Shown here: positions 4,683 through 7,280 of the stretch, piece by piece
Numbering within the stretch: the first letter of the stretch is position 1
How the letters are laid out: each line of letters starts with the position of its first letter
NCBI GenBank assembly: GCA_934402515.1
Contig: CAKRTZ010000077.1
Location: 1-7,280 of the forward strand
DNA length: 7,280 nt
DNA from: an uncultured Lachnospiraceae bacterium
GTDB taxonomy: Bacteria; Bacillota; Clostridia; Lachnospirales; Lachnospiraceae
Direction of reading: 5' to 3'
Notes under the pieces: generated by a model
Told to the model about the DNA's origin: nothing
The model's input: only the letters and a program-made list of their open reading frames with translations
The model's database searches: none
Program-made: the position numbers and the translations under genes

Positions 4683-6059
4683 ATGAAAAAGAAATTAGTA
4701 GGCGCACTGCTTGTAGCAGCGATGACCGCTACAACCCTTGCAGGCTGCGGTAGCAGCAATGATACAGCAAGCACTCCTGCATCCACCGATGCAGCGGAGA
4801 CTACAGAGAGCGCAGCAGAGTCTGTTGCAGAAGTAGAGAGCACAGAGACCGAGGCCGCTGATGGTGAAGAAGTCCTGACCGTATGGTGCTGGGATCCCAC
4901 CTTCAACGTATATGCAATGAAGCAGGCTGAGGCTATTTACCAGAAAGATCATCCCAACTTCAAACTGGACATCCAGGAGAAGGTTTACACCGACATTGAG
5001 CAGAGCATTATTACCGCTGCTGAGGCTGGTAACTATGACACACTGCCTGATATCTTCTTAATGCAGGATAATTCTTTCCAGAAAAACATTGCAAACTATC
5101 CTGAAGTTTTCACAGAGTTATCCGATTCCGGTATCAACTTTGATGATTTCTCCGGTGGTAAATTAGGAGATTCTACCGCAGATGGCAAACACTACGGTAT
5201 TCCTTTCGATAATGGTGCATCCATTATGGCAATCCGTTCTGATATGGTAGAGGCCGCTGGTCTTACCGTTGAGGATTTCAAAGACACAACCTGGTCTGAG
5301 TTCATGGATCTGGCGAAAAAGGTTGTTGATGCAAACGGCGTTCCCATGCTGACAAGCTCTGGCGGTTCTGAGATCGTTATCGAGATGTTACAGTCCGCAG
5401 GTGCATCTCCCATCGTTGATGGTCAGGTTCACATGGTTGACAACGCAGCTCTGAAAGAGGCAATCGAAGTTTACAAAGAGTTGATTGACGAAGGTATCAT
5501 GGTTGACTACACCGACTGGGATCAGTACATTGCTTCCATGAACAAAGGAGAAGCTGCTGGTGTGATTCAGGGATGCTGGATTATGTCCTCCATCCAGGCT
5601 GCAGAAGACCAGTCCGGTAAATGGGCTATCGTAAATATGCCCGCTTTAGATGGTGTTGATGGTGCTACCAACTACGCAAACTGTGGTGGTGCAAGCTGGG
5701 CAGTATCTTCTAACTGCAAGAACACTGAGTTAGCATTCGATTTCTTAAAGACAACCTTCGGTGGCAGTGTTGAATTATACGATGATTTACTTCCCAACGC
5801 TGGTGCAATTTCCAGTTATCTGCCTGCAGCAGACTCTGATGTTTACAATCAGACCTCTGATTTCTACGGCGGACAGGCTGTATACAAAGACATCGTTGAG
5901 TTCGCAGGCAAAGTTCCCGCAATCAACTACGGTGCATACTACAATGACATTAGAAGTGCACTGACCGATGCAATCACTAACGTAGTACAGAATGGTGCTG
6001 ATATTGATGAAGAGATTCAGAACGCACAGGATACTGTTGAGTTTAACATTAGTGAATAA
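4683..6059 (+). CDS. carbohydrate ABC transporter substrate-binding lipoprotein
   Basis: This 458-residue extracellular binding protein is anchored to the membrane by lipid. Residues 1-22 are a lipoprotein signal peptide (MKKK, hydrophobic core, lipobox LAGC with the lipidated C22). Residues about 23-64 are a low-complexity linker of Ser, Thr, Ala and Glu that lets the domain stand off the membrane. The mature domain starts at VLTVWCWDPTFN and follows the family 1 solute-binding pattern: DIFLMQD (123-129), GKHYGIPFDNG (168-178), MLTSSGG (222-228), MNKGEAAGVIQGCWI (286-300) and GGASWAVSSNC (335-345). Aromatic residues such as W68, W70, W279, W299 and W339 are candidates for sugar stacking. A strong AAGGAGG (4669-4675) 7 nt upstream supports ATG 4683. 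It is the first gene of a CUT1 importer operon and is followed by a strong terminator hairpin, so it is probably made in excess of the permeases. The sugar is not identifiable. Confidence 0.93.
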   Translation: MKKKLVGALLVAAMTATTLAGCGSSNDTASTPASTDAAETTESAAESVAEVESTETEAADGEEVLTVWCWDPTFNVYAMKQAEAIYQKDHPNFKLDIQEKVYTDIEQSIITAAEAGNYDTLPDIFLMQDNSFQKNIANYPEVFTELSDSGINFDDFSGGKLGDSTADGKHYGIPFDNGASIMAIRSDMVEAAGLTVEDFKDTTWSEFMDLAKKVVDANGVPMLTSSGGSEIVIEMLQSAGASPIVDGQVHMVDNAALKEAIEVYKELIDEGIMVDYTDWDQYIASMNKGEAAGVIQGCWIMSSIQAAEDQSGKWAIVNMPALDGVDGATNYANCGGASWAVSSNCKNTELAFDFLKTTFGGSVELYDDLLPNAGAISSYLPAADSDVYNQTSDFYGGQAVYKDIVEFAGKVPAINYGAYYNDIRSALTDAITNVVQNGADIDEEIQNAQDTVEFNISE

Positions 6060-6079
6060 GTAAGTAAAAAATGAGCCAG

Positions 6080-6118
6080 TACCGGGGATGCAGCGTATTG
6101 CGTTCCCGGTATTTTTTT
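6080..6118 (+). terminator. strong rho-independent terminator after the binding protein gene
   Basis: A 32-nt hairpin (6080-6111) has outer arms TACCGGG and CCCGGTA. The pairing continues inward to about 14 pairs, including three G-U, around a CGTA loop, and is followed by seven T (6112-6118). It lies 20 nt past the binding protein stop and within its operon, so it must be leaky if the permeases share the promoter. Confidence 0.9.
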
Positions 6119-6130
6119 CATAGAAAAACA

Positions 6131-6147
6131 TGCCGCTGAGCGCGGCA
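6131..6147 (+). repeat. GC-rich hairpin in the binding protein-permease gap
   Basis: TGCCGC (6131-6136) and GCGGCA (6142-6147) form a 6-bp stem with a 5-nt loop, standing out from the surrounding AT-rich DNA. It has no T-run. It may protect a processed 5' end of the permease message or help shape the neighbouring hairpins. Confidence 0.5.
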
Positions 6148-6149
6148 CA

Positions 6150-6175
6150 GAATATTGCGAGACGATATTCTTTTT
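6150..6175 (+). terminator. second terminator-like hairpin before the permease gene
   Basis: GAATATTG (6150-6157) pairs with CGATATTC (6163-6170), eight pairs including one G-U, around a CGAGA loop, followed directly by five T (6171-6175) and, after two A, five more T (6178-6182). The stem is AT-rich and weaker than the first terminator. It ends only 7 nt before the permease AGGAG, so it could act as a partial terminator or affect ribosome access. Confidence 0.5.
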
Positions 6176-6194
6176 AATTTTTAGGAGAATTTAT

Positions 6195-7073
6195 ATGAAA
6201 CAGAAGAAAGCAAAAATGAGTTTGGAAAAAAAGCATAACCTGACTGGATGGGCATTCTTAATTCCTGCAGCACTTCTTATCTTTATCTTTTGCTTTTATC
6301 CCATGGTGCAGGCAATCATCCTTTCCTTTTCTAAAAAAGGTTCCGGTTTTGTAGGACTGGCAAACTACCAGCGTATATTAAAAGATAAGACTTTCCAGCA
6401 GTGTCTGTTCAACACCGTATTTTACTTTATTATCCAGGTGCCGGTTATGTTAATTCTGGCATTGGGTCTGGCACAGCTTTTGAACAGCCCGAAGATTAAA
6501 GGAAAGAGTATTTTCCGTACTCTCATCTTTCTTCCCTGTGCCACATCCCTGGTATCCTATTCCATGATTTTCAAATCTTTATTTGCCCAGGATGGCCTGG
6601 TAAACAACATCATCACAACCCTGGGATTTGGCAGAGTAGACTGGTTCCAGAACGCATGGGCAGCACGCTTTGTCATCATCATCGCACTGATTTGGAGATG
6701 GACAGGCTACAACATGGTTTTCTATCTGGCAGGCTTACAGAATATTGATTATTCCGTATACGAGGCAAGCTACATTGATGGAGCAACCCCCTTCCAGCAG
6801 TTCATGAAGATAACCATTCCCTTGCTGAAACCCACCATTCTGTTGACTGCTATTATGTCAACCTCTGGTACGTTACAGCTGTTTGATGAGTCTGTCAACC
6901 TGACTTCCGGCGGCCCCGGTAAGTCCACCATGACACTGGCGCATTATGTTTATAATATCTCCTTTGTGGAAACACCCAAATTTAACTACGCGGCGGCAAT
7001 TTCCGTATTTATCCTTGTGAGTGTGGCAATCCTTTCCGCAATCCAGATGAAAGTAGGTGACAAACGTGACTAA
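6195..7073 (+). CDS. carbohydrate ABC transporter permease, MalF-like
   Basis: This is a 292-residue inner-membrane subunit that forms half of the sugar channel. About six membrane segments are visible, roughly at 17-45, 72-97, 106-128, 156-181, 208-228 and 264-285. The cytoplasmic EAA loop that docks the ATPase is clear at 190-213: E190-ASYIDGA, then FMKITIPLLKP, with the conserved Gly at 196. The N-terminus HNLTGWAFLIPAALLIF is typical of the MalF/UgpA (CUT1) type, and it lacks the long extra N-terminal region of enteric MalF. AGGAG (6183-6187), 7 nt before ATG 6195, supports the start. No promoter is evident in the 135-bp gap, so it probably depends on read-through of the terminators after the binding protein gene. 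It overlaps the next permease by 8 nt. Confidence 0.93.
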   Translation: MKQKKAKMSLEKKHNLTGWAFLIPAALLIFIFCFYPMVQAIILSFSKKGSGFVGLANYQRILKDKTFQQCLFNTVFYFIIQVPVMLILALGLAQLLNSPKIKGKSIFRTLIFLPCATSLVSYSMIFKSLFAQDGLVNNIITTLGFGRVDWFQNAWAARFVIIIALIWRWTGYNMVFYLAGLQNIDYSVYEASYIDGATPFQQFMKITIPLLKPTILLTAIMSTSGTLQLFDESVNLTSGGPGKSTMTLAHYVYNISFVETPKFNYAAAISVFILVSVAILSAIQMKVGDKRD

Positions 7074-7280
7074 AGTAAAGACAACTATCGCTTATATCAT
7101 TTTAATCGTTGCCAGTTTTCTGTCAGCGTTTCCCCTGTACTATATGATTTGTGGAGCCACGAACTCCAGTATTGATATTGTCCGTGGAAAACTGTTACCT
7201 GGCACCCATCTTCTGGAAAATTACCAGAGCCTTATTTCCAATCAGAACCTGGGACGCGCCATGTTCAATTCCTTCCGCAA
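7066..7280 (+). CDS. carbohydrate ABC transporter permease, MalG-like (5' part, cut by window end)
   Basis: Reading from GTG 7066 gives 71 codons open to the window end. They begin VTKVKTTIAYIILIVASF, a first membrane helix (about residues 6-28), followed by FPLYYMICGATNSS, the usual MalG/UgpE start where the first helix is followed by a 'M-x-x-x-x-x-S' turn. Next comes LPGTHLLENYQSL, equivalent to the family's P-x-x-x-x-x-x-NY segment, and then GRAMFNSFR entering the second helix region. The start is GTG, with AGGTGA (7055-7060) 5 nt upstream, and it overlaps the MalF-like stop by 8 nt (7066-7073), so the two permeases are translationally coupled. It is the partner subunit of the same importer. 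The EAA loop lies beyond the window. Confidence 0.85.
   Translation, partial: MTKVKTTIAYIILIVASFLSAFPLYYMICGATNSSIDIVRGKLLPGTHLLENYQSLISNQNLGRAMFNSFR

Noticed and set aside
4427..4906. Minus-strand 159-codon open frame across the divergent promoter and the binding protein start
   Set aside because: It is antisense to the signal peptide and linker of a clear lipoprotein gene, its C-terminal part comes from non-coding AT-rich DNA, and it has no recognisable domain.
6130..6177. 15-codon open frame (MPLSAAQNIARRYSF) covering the GC-rich and second hairpins before the permease
   Set aside because: It could suggest a leader peptide, but there is no Shine-Dalgarno before its ATG and no run of regulatory codons beyond two Arg, so chance is more likely.
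1..7280. CRISPR array, tRNA, rRNA, integrase or transposase
   Set aside because: No regularly spaced long repeats, cloverleaf-like sequence or recombinase motifs were seen on either strand.

Overview
The window looks like chromosomal DNA of a low-to-moderate GC Firmicute, most likely a gut Lachnospiraceae-type clostridium. The reasons are strong AGGAGG-type ribosome binding sites, AT-rich intergenic DNA, a lipoprotein sugar-binding protein with a long Ser/Thr/Ala/Glu linker, and a U32-like cysteine-cluster protein and a DUF3783 protein of the kind common in that group. The family-level placement is inference; no rRNA or marker gene is present.

Left part (1-3350). A U32-like cysteine-rich protein (62-973) is followed by an AT-rich block holding a complete two-gene AbiE type IV toxin-antitoxin operon: abiEi-like antitoxin/repressor (1074-1667) and abiEii-like nucleotidyltransferase toxin (1664-2500), joined by an ATGA overlap. 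Two identical-arm dyads (TTTACA-N4-TGTAAA) lie 30 bp apart. They bracket a good promoter (-35 TTTACA, -10 TATAAT, 17-bp spacer), so negative autoregulation by the antitoxin is the obvious reading. A DUF3783 protein (about 2526-2888) follows in more GC-rich DNA and runs tail-to-tail into a GNAT acetyltransferase on the minus strand (2883-3341).

Right part (3450-7280). An AraC-family regulator on the minus strand (3472-4338) is divergent from a CUT1-type carbohydrate ABC importer operon on the plus strand: lipoprotein substrate-binding protein (4683-6059), MalF-like permease (6195-7073) and a MalG-like permease (7066 to beyond the window end). No ATPase gene is visible; importers of this class often share one encoded elsewhere. 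The substrate cannot be read from the sequence.

The most striking regulatory structure is in the 344-bp divergent region. A 15-bp element, AGCAAGATATTAACA (part of a 26-bp element with 22 matches), occurs once facing each promoter. In both cases it ends exactly 42 bp before a perfect TATAAT box. This is very likely the operator through which the AraC protein controls itself and the transporter. A second unusual spot is the binding protein-permease gap, which holds a strong rho-independent terminator, a GC-rich hairpin and a second terminator-like hairpin in 135 bp. It probably sets a high binding protein:permease ratio. I found no clearly undescribed multi-gene system: the AbiE pair belongs to a known defence/TA family, and the least understood genes here are the U32-like and DUF3783 proteins.
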